This document shows positions 43,507 to 50,527 of a stretch of DNA of 50,527 nt, piece by piece. The notes beneath the pieces are model-generated. The model did no database searches and was not told where the DNA came from. It was given only the letters and a program-made list of their open reading frames with translations. Source of the DNA: Chitinispirillales bacterium (GTDB lineage Bacteria > Fibrobacterota > Chitinivibrionia > Chitinivibrionales > Chitinispirillaceae); NCBI GenBank assembly GCA_031281485.1, contig JAITFI010000007.1, positions 1-50,527 on the forward strand. The letters are read 5' to 3'. Numbering within the stretch: position 1 is the first letter of the stretch; every line of letters begins with the position of its first letter. Position numbers and translations under genes: made by a program.

Positions 43507-44369
43507 GAAAATTAAGACCTAAACCTATAAAAAGCGAAAAATCAAAACCTGCGAGGGTTGGCGCGAACCGTCAAATGCAAATGGCGGAGAAGCGGGCCAA
43601 GATGCCGTCTTTAGTTAAGCAAGCGGCGTTGCGGTTTGCGAAGGCGGCCGCTTGCGCCGCGCTTGTAGGCGGTATTGTGTTTTCTGTCTGGGTCTACGGC
43701 CCGGCTATTACGGGTAGGGTTTCCGGGGCGGTTAAATCAAGCAATAAGCTGCCGTCCGACGTCAAGATAACCGGTTGCTCTTTGCCGGTGCAAGTATCGC
43801 TTATGAGGGCGATAGATTCAATGACTCGTATAGACTCGTCGTTTTTTTGCCGCGCCGCTCTTTTGAACGCGGCGTCCGCGATTCCGGAGATAGAAAGTAT
43901 CAACGTAAATAAGATTAAAGGGGCGTCTAAGGATAACACAACGCTGATCGCCGTAAAAGAACGTAAGCCGGTGGCCATGGTTCATAACGGAGGTATTTTT
44001 CTCGTTGACAAAAAGGGAATATGCTTTTCACCGGTTCCGGGTCAGTTTTACGACCTGCCGTTATTGACTTTTGGTAATGTCGCGCCGGGCGATACGGTTG
44101 ATCTGGAGCTTTTTAACACGATCAAAAGGACGGCTCGCGGGCTTGGCGGCGCGTTCTTTAAGGAGATTTCGGAGATTGATCTGAGCAGGACGTCGGAGGT
44201 TAATTTGGTCTTTAGGTCAAGCGGCACCGAGTATAAGGTCGCGGTGCGGGACGTGGAAAGCAGGCTTGTCCACGTAAAGGCGCTCAGGGAGAGGTTGAAA
44301 GATGATGGCGTCGGATCGATGCGTATAGATTTGAGGTATCGCAATTATGCTTTTGTGACGGTACGGTGA
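43503..44369 (+). CDS. ftsQ: Cell division protein FtsQ
   Basis: FtsQ/DivIB type, 288 aa. A basic cytoplasmic part of about 45 residues, one TM segment (AAACAALVGGIVFSVWVYG), then a periplasmic region with the POTRA-like and beta domains (NAASAIPEIESINVNK, LIAVKERKPVAMVHNGGIFLVDKKGICF, LPLLTFG and MRIDLRYRNYAFVTV). ATG 43503 follows GGAGGAG and overlaps murC. The gene is moderately diverged, but position and layout are clear. Confidence 0.88.
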   Translation: MRKLRPKPIKSEKSKPARVGANRQMQMAEKRAKMPSLVKQAALRFAKAAACAALVGGIVFSVWVYGPAITGRVSGAVKSSNKLPSDVKITGCSLPVQVSLMRAIDSMTRIDSSFFCRAALLNAASAIPEIESINVNKIKGASKDNTTLIAVKERKPVAMVHNGGIFLVDKKGICFSPVPGQFYDLPLLTFGNVAPGDTVDLELFNTIKRTARGLGGAFFKEISEIDLSRTSEVNLVFRSSGTEYKVAVRDVESRLVHVKALRERLKDDGVGSMRIDLRYRNYAFVTVR

Positions 44370-44455
44370 AAGTTGTGCGGTTTGTCGGCAATAACGGAAT
44401 ATATGGAACGACTATTAATTTGTAAAGCGTAATACAAACAAAAGGGGTAATGGTT

Positions 44456-45709
44456 ATGGATAATGATGTGTTTGTTGGACTTGACATTGGAACGACTAAG
44501 GTCACCTGCATAATCGCCACGCGCGGGGAGAGCGGGGGGCTTGAGGTCGTCGGTGTCGGCAAATGCAATACTATCGGACTCAAGAAGGGCGTTATGAGGA
44601 ATATGCAGAACATCGTCGAGTCAATACAGACCGCCGTAAAGGAGGCTGAACTCATGGCCGGCGTGGACGTGGACGACGTATGGGTCGGAATCGCGGGAGA
44701 CCACATAAGGGCCTTTGACAACGATGGATTTGTGGCCATGACTCACGAAGATCGCGAGATCAGGCAGGAAGATATAGACAGAGTGATTGAATCGGCCAAG
44801 ACAGTGAAAATCCCGGAGGAATACGAGCAGCTACACGTTATCCCGCAGGATTTTCAAGTTGACAACTTAGAAGGGATCAAACAGCCGCTCGGAATGATCG
44901 GCGTACGCTTAAAGACGACAGTGCACATCATAACCGCCCAAACCACAAGCATTCAAAACATTACGAAATGCGTGAAGGACGCGGGGCTGCGGTTGAACAA
45001 GTTGGTGCTTGACCACTTGGCGTCAAGCTACTCGGTGCTTGACAAAGATGAGAAGGAACTCGGCGTGGTGCTGGTAGACATAGGCGGTGGGACAAGCAAT
45101 ATCGCCATCTACCACGACGACAACATCCGCCACGTGTCAATTGTGAAGGAAGGCGGGGACGACGTTACGCGGGATATCTCTATAGTCCTGAAAACACCGC
45201 CCACGGAGGCTGAGAAAATTAAGAAGTCGCACGGGTGCGCCTATCTGCCGTTGCTTCCGGAAGACGACGAGTCTCTGATGGTTCAGATGACCGGAGGCCG
45301 CGATGATAGGGAGATAAAGAGGAGGTTGCTTGTGGAAGTCATAGAGGCTCGGATGGACGAGCTTCTTGGGTTGGTGAAGCAGGATATAGAGAAGTCCGGC
45401 CTCATAAGCCAGATGGGCGCCGGAGTGGTGCTGACCGGCGGTGGTTCGCAGATGCCGGGTATGCGGGAAAAGGCGGAAAGCGTTTTTCACTTGCCTGTCA
45501 GGATCGGCAATCCGCAGAAAATCGGCGGGTTGTCCGATATGGTTAAGGCGCCGATGTTCGCCAGCGGCGTGGGACTGTGCATGTTCGGGTCGGAAACGGC
45601 GCAGGTGGGCGGAGTCCACAAGATCGGCAAGAAAAAGAGCTCCGGCGGCGAGAGCGGGTACAACAATATCATTAAAAAGATATCTTCATGGTTTTCGAAA
45701 TATTTTTAA
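44456..45709 (+). CDS. ftsA: Cell division protein FtsA
   Basis: FtsA, 417 aa, actin-like protein that tethers FtsZ to the membrane. VGLDIGTTKVTCIIATR, a 1C domain, LVDIGGGTSNIAIY and GVVLTGGGSQMPGM are the ATPase motifs. The C-terminus ends in an amphipathic helix IIKKISSWFSKYF that serves as membrane anchor. ATG 44456 is chosen because AAAGGGG is 8 nt upstream; ATG 44450 is only 2 nt from it. The 30-bp gap to ftsZ has AAGGAGAGG. Confidence 0.97.
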   Translation: MDNDVFVGLDIGTTKVTCIIATRGESGGLEVVGVGKCNTIGLKKGVMRNMQNIVESIQTAVKEAELMAGVDVDDVWVGIAGDHIRAFDNDGFVAMTHEDREIRQEDIDRVIESAKTVKIPEEYEQLHVIPQDFQVDNLEGIKQPLGMIGVRLKTTVHIITAQTTSIQNITKCVKDAGLRLNKLVLDHLASSYSVLDKDEKELGVVLVDIGGGTSNIAIYHDDNIRHVSIVKEGGDDVTRDISIVLKTPPTEAEKIKKSHGCAYLPLLPEDDESLMVQMTGGRDDREIKRRLLVEVIEARMDELLGLVKQDIEKSGLISQMGAGVVLTGGGSQMPGMREKAESVFHLPVRIGNPQKIGGLSDMVKAPMFASGVGLCMFGSETAQVGGVHKIGKKKSSGGESGYNNIIKKISSWFSKYF

Positions 45710-45739
45710 AACAAATAACCCTATAAGGAGAGGTGCGTT

Positions 45740-47023
45740 ATGCTTTTTACAATTGATGAGACTTTCAAGGCTGTCGCGAAGCTGAAGGTCATCGGGGTTG
45801 GCGGCGGCGGCGGCAACGCCGTGAACCGTATGGTTGAGGCCGGGCTCAGCGACGTTGAGTTCATCGCGGTGAATACGGACGCCGCGGCGCTAGATAAGAA
45901 CAAAGCCCACCAACGGTTGGCGATCGGTAAAAAACTGACGAACGGCTTAGGCGCCGGCGCGTGTCCCGCCATCGGGCGCCAAGCGATGGAAGAGGACCGG
46001 GACGCTGTGGAGGAACTCCTTAAGGGCGCGGACATGCTGTTCATAACCGCGGGGATGGGCGGCGGAACAGGCACCGGAGGCGCGCCGGTGGTAGCCGAGA
46101 TCGCAAAGGAACTCGGTATACTCACGGTCGCCATAGTGACGAAACCCTTCCTCTTCGAGGGAACTCAGCGCAATAAACACGCCGCGGAGGGCATCATCGA
46201 GTTGCGGAAACACGTCGATACGATAATCGTCATCCCCAACCAAAAACTGCTCTCCATCTCGGATCAGAAAACGACCCTGATAAACGCGTTCAAAAGCGCC
46301 GACGAAGTGCTCCACCAAGGCGTAAAGGGCATCTCCGACGTAATCACGAAGTCCGGCCTCGTAAACTTAGACTTCGCGGACGTCAGGACGATTATGACGG
46401 GGACTGGCGACGCGCTCATGGGCACAGGCTACGCGAGCGGCGACGACCCCAACCGCGCCGTCACCGCCATCGAAAGCGCGATCCACAGCCCGTTGCTCGA
46501 CGACATTTCCATCGCCGGCGCGAAAGGCATGCTGGTCAATATCACCGGCGGCGAGGATATCACGATGTACGAAGTAAACGACGCCATCACCGCCGCCCAA
46601 AATACGATTGGCGAAAACTCGGACACTCTCATAATCTTCGGCACCGTGATAGACCCTGAGATGAAAGGCCAAATAAAGATCACTGTCATAGCCACAGGCT
46701 TCAACCAAGATACCATTGCGCAAGGCAAGGGTTCGCACAGTTCAGGCAAGGGCATGGCGGTCGTCGCGCCGCCCAAACGCGAACCCGTAGTTCAACAGAC
46801 AAGCCTCGAATTTGCGTCCACGTCGCCCATACGCCCCATGGCGGCCGCGAACGCGATGGGCGTACCGAACGATCCGATAGCATTGAAAACGACGGAACGC
46901 GTCGGCTTGGACGAGAAGTGGAGACAAGAGCCGTCGCCGGTATCGGTACTTAGCGGATACCAAATGCAGTGGGGTGACGACTCCCACGTTCCGTCGTTCC
47001 TGAAGCATCAGCATAAGAGTTAA
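45740..47023 (+). CDS. ftsZ: Cell division GTPase FtsZ
   Basis: FtsZ, 427 aa, tubulin-like GTPase of the Z ring. [23 protein letters not shown], the GTP signature [12 protein letters not shown] and the T7-loop region [11 protein letters not shown] are present. The latter continues [15 protein letters not shown], where most FtsZ have SGMGEALMG. A linker of about 70 residues leads to the C-terminal peptide [12 protein letters not shown], a variant of the usual FtsA-binding tail. Last gene of the cluster, followed by a terminator. Confidence 0.98.
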   Translation: MLFTIDETFKAVAKLKVIGVGGGGGNAVNRMVEAGLSDVEFIAVNTDAAALDKNKAHQRLAIGKKLTNGLGAGACPAIGRQAMEEDRDAVEELLKGADMLFITAGMGGGTGTGGAPVVAEIAKELGILTVAIVTKPFLFEGTQRNKHAAEGIIELRKHVDTIIVIPNQKLLSISDQKTTLINAFKSADEVLHQGVKGISDVITKSGLVNLDFADVRTIMTGTGDALMGTGYASGDDPNRAVTAIESAIHSPLLDDISIAGAKGMLVNITGGEDITMYEVNDAITAAQNTIGENSDTLIIFGTVIDPEMKGQIKITVIATGFNQDTIAQGKGSHSSGKGMAVVAPPKREPVVQQTSLEFASTSPIRPMAAANAMGVPNDPIALKTTERVGLDEKWRQEPSPVSVLSGYQMQWGDDSHVPSFLKHQHKS

Positions 47024-47076
47024 CGGGGTTGCGGCAAAGTCAATAAAGCCGCGGCGTTTGCAGGCCGGTTAGCAGT

Positions 47077-47131
47077 AAAAAAAAAGGGGGAGGCGACGCA
47101 GGCGAACGTCTGCGGCCTCCCCGCTTTTTTT
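47077..47131. terminator. Bidirectional terminator between ftsZ and the HIT gene
   Basis: GGGGAGGC...GCCTCCCC with inner ACGCAG/CTGCG pairing forms a long stem. A nine-A run precedes it (47077-47085) and seven T follow, so it can stop ftsZ from the left and the HIT gene from the right. Confidence 0.9.
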
Positions 47132-47144
47132 GTCGAACGTGAAA

Positions 47145-47492
47145 TCACCCGGGCGGCCAAGCAAGCGAACGCCCGCCCAAAACGTGGATGTGCAGATGAG
47201 GCACGGTTTGCCCGGCGATCTCCCCGGAGTTCACTACCAACCGGTAACCGTTCTTGTCAAGATCGGTTTTGCGCAATGCTGTGGTGACCGCGGTCATCAA
47301 TTTTCCCAAGAGCGTCCCGACCTCATCCGGCGGAATCTCGTGTACGGACGGGTAGTGCTTCTTGGGAATGGCCAAAAGGTGCGTGGGCGCCTGCGGGCTG
47401 ATGTCCCTGAAGACCAGCGCGCAGTCGTCCTCGAAAATCTTGTCGGCGGGGATTTGTCCGGCCGCGATTTTGCAGAAAAGGCAATCGCTCAT
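47145..47492 (-). CDS. HIT-family nucleotide hydrolase (HinT-like)
   Basis: 115 aa, histidine triad protein. CLFCKIAAGQIPADKIFEDD, AFRD-like LVFRDISPQAPTHLLAIPKKH and the active-site triad HLHIHVLGG identify the HinT branch, which hydrolyses AMP-lysine-type phosphoramidates. Start ATG 47492 has a weak site. Oriented against ftsZ and divergent from the M23 peptidase. Confidence 0.95.
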   Translation of the reverse strand: MSDCLFCKIAAGQIPADKIFEDDCALVFRDISPQAPTHLLAIPKKHYPSVHEIPPDEVGTLLGKLMTAVTTALRKTDLDKNGYRLVVNSGEIAGQTVPHLHIHVLGGRSLAWPPG

Positions 47493-47626
47493 TTTTTTTG
47501 AACCTTTTTTTGAGTTTTTAAGAGGCTTTTTTTTATTGGCGTAAAAAATAAATATAATATTTTGATAACGGCATGCCGATATTAATTATATTAGTAAATT
47601 GATTTTCAAACGTTAAATTTAAAGAA

Positions 47627-48940
47627 ATGGTTGGAATTGCCGTTATGAAGTCAGTTCAAGAATCTTTCTGCCGCAGTCTTCGCCGTCGATCAACAGTGAT
47701 TACCGTTTTGACGCAGGCGTTGCTATTTGTTGTGGTATCGGCAACCGTCGCACAACCTGTAGTGGGTCACCGCGACGCCGGCGCCGCCTCCGTATCCGTA
47801 CGGTCGCCGGCGGATCACCGTAGCCGCAGCCAAAGTACGGTCATTGCGTGGTCGGCGTTGGGCCGCCGCGACGACGGCGCCGCCGGTGTCGTAATCCAAT
47901 CGTCGACGATGGGCCGTGCCGCAGCCGCCGCGGCGACCGCCGCCGGTAACCGAGCGAAAGCCGCGTTCGCCAACGACAGCATCGTCGAGGCGCAAATGGA
48001 GGCGCAATTGCAGGATGAGGAGGCCCAAGACTTCAACTCCCTATTCGACGACTTCGGCGAATACGGCGCTATGGTCGTAGACACCTCGTTCGCGTGGAAC
48101 AATAATAGGATAAATTCAGGCCGCTTCGATTATAAAGCCCTTAGCGAGAGCGATACCATAAAAATACCTCTCGTCGACTCGGCGCAAAACAAGCTCTTCG
48201 CCTCCCCGTTCTCCAATCACATAACCTCGCCGTTCGGAAAACGCCGCTTCCTGTGGCACTACGGCATGGACATAAAACTGGCCAAGGGCGACACGGTGAG
48301 GAGCGCCTTCGACGGTGTGGTCCGGGTCATCCAATACGACCGCCGGGGCTACGGCAACGTGGTCGTGGTCCGCCACCACAACGGCCTTGAAACGGTCTAC
48401 GGGCACCTTTTCAAGGTGCTGGTCAAGCCCAACCAACACGTCAAGTTCTCGGAAACGGTCGGTCTGGGGGGCAACACCGGGCGCTCGACGGGCGCGCACC
48501 TCCACTTCGAAATCAGGTACTACGGCGAACCGTTCGACCCGAGGCACATCATAGACTACGAGACCCACACGTTGTGGAACGACACTCTGGTGTTGACGAA
48601 GGATGATTTCGAGTATCTGACCGAATTGCGGAAAACAGTCTATCATACCGTGCGCAGAGGCGAAGGCCTCGGTTCGATAGCGAGACGCTACAGAACGACG
48701 GTCAACAGCTTGTGCAAGCTAAACGGCATCACAGCCAAGACCCCCCTGAGTGTAGGGAAGCGCTTGGTCGTCAGGGGCGCCAAGGAGGAAGAGACGCAGA
48801 AAAATGTCGGTCTCCCGGCGGAGGCCGGAGCCGGCGTCATGGCGAATGAAGAGGCTATGAACACGAAAGGCGTCGGTAAAGGAGCGAAGGACGGCATTGA
48901 TGTCGGGGGGGACGGCGTTGGAGATAAAGGGATAGACTAA
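47627..48940 (+). CDS. Exported M23 metallopeptidase with LysM domain
   Basis: 437 aa. A signal-anchor or signal peptide at about residues 22-43 (VITVLTQALLFVVVSATVAQ). An Ala/Arg-rich variable part follows to about residue 125. The M23 (LytM) domain at about 190-305 has ITSPFGKRRFLWHYGMDIKL (His and Asp zinc ligands) and AHLHFEIRYYG. The LysM domain spans about 343-388 (YHTVRRGEGLGSIARRYRTT). Likely cuts peptide cross-links in the wall, possibly in division given the neighbourhood. The C-terminal 45 residues are Gly/Asp-rich. Start 47627 is uncertain; ATG 47645 (MKSVQ) is an alternative. Confidence 0.88.
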   Translation: MVGIAVMKSVQESFCRSLRRRSTVITVLTQALLFVVVSATVAQPVVGHRDAGAASVSVRSPADHRSRSQSTVIAWSALGRRDDGAAGVVIQSSTMGRAAAAAATAAGNRAKAAFANDSIVEAQMEAQLQDEEAQDFNSLFDDFGEYGAMVVDTSFAWNNNRINSGRFDYKALSESDTIKIPLVDSAQNKLFASPFSNHITSPFGKRRFLWHYGMDIKLAKGDTVRSAFDGVVRVIQYDRRGYGNVVVVRHHNGLETVYGHLFKVLVKPNQHVKFSETVGLGGNTGRSTGAHLHFEIRYYGEPFDPRHIIDYETHTLWNDTLVLTKDDFEYLTELRKTVYHTVRRGEGLGSIARRYRTTVNSLCKLNGITAKTPLSVGKRLVVRGAKEEETQKNVGLPAEAGAGVMANEEAMNTKGVGKGAKDGIDVGGDGVGDKGID

Positions 48941-48984
48941 AGTAACCGTTTTCACTCAAAATATCAACACTTACGGAGGGTGCA

Positions 48985-49677
48985 TTGATTAAAAAGATCA
49001 TTTTTACAACGTTAATGGTGATCGTAACGGCAGTCGGCGCGTTTGCGGGCGACGTTTTCTTCCCGACCAAAAAGGGCACGGTGCTGGTCATGGCCCTCTC
49101 AGACGCCAAGGGCAAGGTGGAGAGTTACGGACGCACGACTGTTAAGGATGTTAAGGGCGCCGGGGATAACCTGACCATTGTGTGTCAAACGGAGGCGCTT
49201 GATAAAAAGCGTCAACCGGAAAAGAACAGCGCCCCTATCGAGTACACGATGCAGATCATTGACGGCGCGGTCGTGGCCGACATAAACAGCATATTAAAGC
49301 TGCCCATAGCCGCCGGCGAGGGGATAACCATCTCCGGGGATACGCTGCGCATCCCCGCCAAAATTAAGCCGGGCGATAAGTTCAAAGACGCGAAGATGGC
49401 CATAACTATGGATCTGGGAGCGATGAAGATGACGACCGAAGTCGCCGTCACCAATTTCAAGTGCCTCGCGGTGGAGAGCGTAACCGTCCCCGCCGGAACT
49501 TTCGAGGCCTACAAGATAACGCAGACGGTCTCCTCCACCAATAAGATGGTCAACATAACGCAGACTATGACCGTCGTCTCATGGAACGTCCTCGGCGTCG
49601 GCCCGGTGAAGAGCGTTATCACCGACGAAAAGGGCAAGGTGCAGACGACGACGGAACTGCATGAGATCATAAAATAG
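48985..49677 (+). CDS. Exported protein, TapB/DUF3108-like
   Basis: 230 aa with a signal peptide (about residues 1-21, ends GAFAG). The rest is beta-rich and begins VFFPTKKGTVLVMALSDAKGKV, with SVTVPAGTFEAYKITQTVS and NVLGVGPVKSVITDEKG. This pattern resembles TapB-like or DUF3108 periplasmic proteins, whose function is poorly known. The start is TTG at 48985 with ACGGAGG 4-5 nt upstream. It follows the M23 gene by 44 nt and may be cotranscribed. A terminator follows. Confidence 0.65.
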   Translation: MIKKIIFTTLMVIVTAVGAFAGDVFFPTKKGTVLVMALSDAKGKVESYGRTTVKDVKGAGDNLTIVCQTEALDKKRQPEKNSAPIEYTMQIIDGAVVADINSILKLPIAAGEGITISGDTLRIPAKIKPGDKFKDAKMAITMDLGAMKMTTEVAVTNFKCLAVESVTVPAGTFEAYKITQTVSSTNKMVNITQTMTVVSWNVLGVGPVKSVITDEKGKVQTTTELHEIIK

Positions 49678-49682
49678 GGTAT

Positions 49683-49707
49683 GGGCGGACTCTGTTCGCC
49701 CGTTTTT
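49683..49707 (+). terminator. Intrinsic terminator after the exported protein gene
   Basis: GGGCGGA-CTCTG-TTCGCCC stem followed by GTTTTT, 6 bp after the stop. Confidence 0.75.
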
Positions 49708-49750
49708 CGGCCTCAAATGTCGATAAAAATAAAAAAATTTAAAAAAAAGA

Positions 49751-49779
49751 TTGACTTTTGCCCGAAAATATAGTATCTT
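49751..49779 (+). promoter_or_regulatory. Promoter TTGACT-N17-TATCTT
   Basis: TTGACT at 49751-49756 and TATCTT at 49774-49779 with a 17-bp spacer. There is no gene for 225 bp; it could start a leader or a small RNA. Confidence 0.45.
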
Positions 49780-49894
49780 TACTAAAGTCAGTTGATTCTC
49801 CACGCAAAACCCGGCGTATTTGGCTGTTCCGGCGGAAGGCACTGCGGGCGGTTCGGTCGTTTTTGGGGTATCTTTGTAAAAAAATAAAAAAAAT

Positions 49895-49923
49895 TTGACA
49901 TTTTCGTGTAAATGCATTATATT
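49895..49923 (+). promoter_or_regulatory. Promoter TTGACA-N17-TATATT of a small gene
   Basis: Perfect -35 at 49895-49900, TATATT at 49918-49923, 17-bp spacer, 83 bp before the small gene at 50006. Confidence 0.6.
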
Positions 49924-50005
49924 TATACGGCTGTTGGGGTGTCGGCGGCTTAAAAAACGGGTTTTGGGGGATGGTACAGCCACCGCGAGAGATTGTAGGG
50001 GCTAT

Positions 50006-50176
50006 ATGAAATCAACGGTAAAACGTCCGAAACTGGTACCCGGAACAATGAAGATCATAATGGATAACAAGAAGAAAATCTCCAAAGAGATTTACGGGCT
50101 ATCTTATGAGGAGATGACGCGGTATTTTGAAAGGTCGAAGAGTGAGGCTTTGGCTAAAAGGGGAATAAAAATATGA
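50006..50176 (+). CDS. Small unknown protein of 56 residues
   Basis: Not recognised. It reads MKSTVKRPKLVPGTMKIIMD, then a charged helical part (GLSYEEMTRYFERSKSEALAKRG). Basic overall. Size and composition resemble small antitoxin or DNA-binding proteins, but no family is evident and no toxin follows. ATG 50006 is preferred over an upstream in-frame start at the promoter. A weak AGGGG lies upstream. Its stop overlaps a 21-codon ORF (ATGA). Confidence 0.4.
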   Translation: MKSTVKRPKLVPGTMKIIMDNKKKISKEIYGLSYEEMTRYFERSKSEALAKRGIKI

Positions 50177-50238
50177 AAAAAACTATTGTTGGGGTTATAT
50201 TGGCGTTGATTGTTGCGTGTTCTTTGGGCGTATATTGA
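50173..50238 (+). CDS. Micro-ORF resembling a bare lipoprotein signal peptide
   Basis: Encodes MKKTIVGVILALIVACSLGVY then stop in 66 bp, a basic start plus hydrophobic run ending ALIVAC, as in a lipoprotein signal peptide with almost no mature part. It overlaps the previous gene by ATGA. It may be a truncated lipoprotein gene or a tiny membrane peptide. Confidence 0.3.
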   Translation: MKKTIVGVILALIVACSLGVY

Positions 50239-50444
50239 TTTTTATCGGGCGATGTAACTATCCCCGTAAAGAATAAAGTTCTTTGACATAAAACCTGTAG
50301 ATGAAGCACATTAGTAGTGAAGTTTCGTCGAGAAGAATTGAAGAAATAATCAAATCCACCTCTGATTAAGAACGAGTTCAAGGGGTGGTAAGGTAAAGGT
50401 ATTGTAGAAATAGTTGAGTTGGTGCATAGGCTCAAAGAGATATG
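50239..50444 (+). promoter_or_regulatory. 23S rRNA leader with boxA-like antitermination site
   Basis: GTTCTTTGACAT at 50278-50289 resembles the boxA of rRNA operons. About 155 bp of leader follow before the 23S start. No 16S gene and no tRNA lie in this leader. Confidence 0.5.
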
Positions 50445-50527
50445 TATCAAGAGACTAAGGGTACACGGCGGATGCCTTGGCATTGGCTGCCGACGAAGGA
50501 CGTGGCAAGCTGCGATAAGCTTCGGGG
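50445..50527 (+). rRNA. 23S ribosomal RNA, 5' end (partial)
   Basis: The block GACTAAGGGTACACGGCGGA, then TGCCTTGGCA, GAAGGACGTG and CTGCGATAAGC aligns with the 5' end of bacterial 23S rRNA; position 1 of the E. coli gene corresponds to about 50445. The gene runs off the window. Confidence 0.95.

Overview
The window looks like a chromosome segment from a member of the Fibrobacterota, probably a flagellated relative of Fibrobacter such as the termite-gut Fibromonas group. The evidence is two lipoproteins with the Fibrobacter succinogenes major paralogous (FISUMP) domain, a 1784-residue secreted protein with a fibro-slime domain, meso-diaminopimelate-type cell-wall genes and a flagellar hook/rod/HAP gene set. 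The taxon is inferred from protein families only.

Layout. 1-2.5 kb: FISUMP lipoprotein with six 53-residue repeats, bracketed by palindromic hairpin arrays. 2.5-4.7 kb: groES-groEL behind a consensus sigma-54 promoter. 4.7-10.1 kb: housekeeping genes (ispG, a small lipoprotein, a PgpH-type HD phosphodiesterase, a HAMP membrane protein, a small membrane protein) ending in tRNA-Val and tRNA-Asp. 10.4-15.5 kb: flgF-flgG-flgA-flgH-flgI plus a small unknown gene, with a sigma-54 promoter before flgF. 15.5-21.0 kb: an accessory island (second FISUMP lipoprotein, PIN toxin with putative antitoxin, a FISUMP 3' remnant, a PHP-domain protein, an orphan BECR-type nuclease). 21.0-26.6 kb: flgJ(SLT)-flgN-flgK-flgL behind a third sigma-54 promoter. 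27-32.3 kb: the fibro-slime protein. 32.5-47.0 kb: the division and cell-wall cluster mraZ-rsmH-ftsL-ftsI-murE-murF-murD-ftsW-murC-ftsQ-ftsA-ftsZ, lacking mraY and murG. 47.1-50.2 kb: a HIT protein, an M23/LysM peptidase, an exported protein and tiny ORFs. 50.44 kb to the end: the 5' end of a 23S rRNA gene with no 16S gene upstream.

How it fits together. The flagellar genes supply the distal rod (FlgF/G), P and L rings with their chaperone (FlgI, FlgH, FlgA), rod assembly with wall hydrolysis (FlgJ), and the hook-filament junction with its chaperone (FlgK, FlgL, FlgN). The order is what is usual for one continuous operon, but the accessory island splits it and each half has its own sigma-54 promoter. 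The division cluster makes UDP-MurNAc-pentapeptide precursors and the divisome. It starts with an MraZ operator of 10-bp-spaced GTG(G/T)G boxes and has an internal consensus promoter exactly where mraY is missing.

The least ordinary parts are the sigma-54 promoter on groESL, the island with a TA module between two FISUMP 3' ends, the swappable-hairpin intergenic repeats, the repeats shared by FlgK and FlgL, and the unlinked 23S gene. All functional calls come from reading the sequence; no database search was run.
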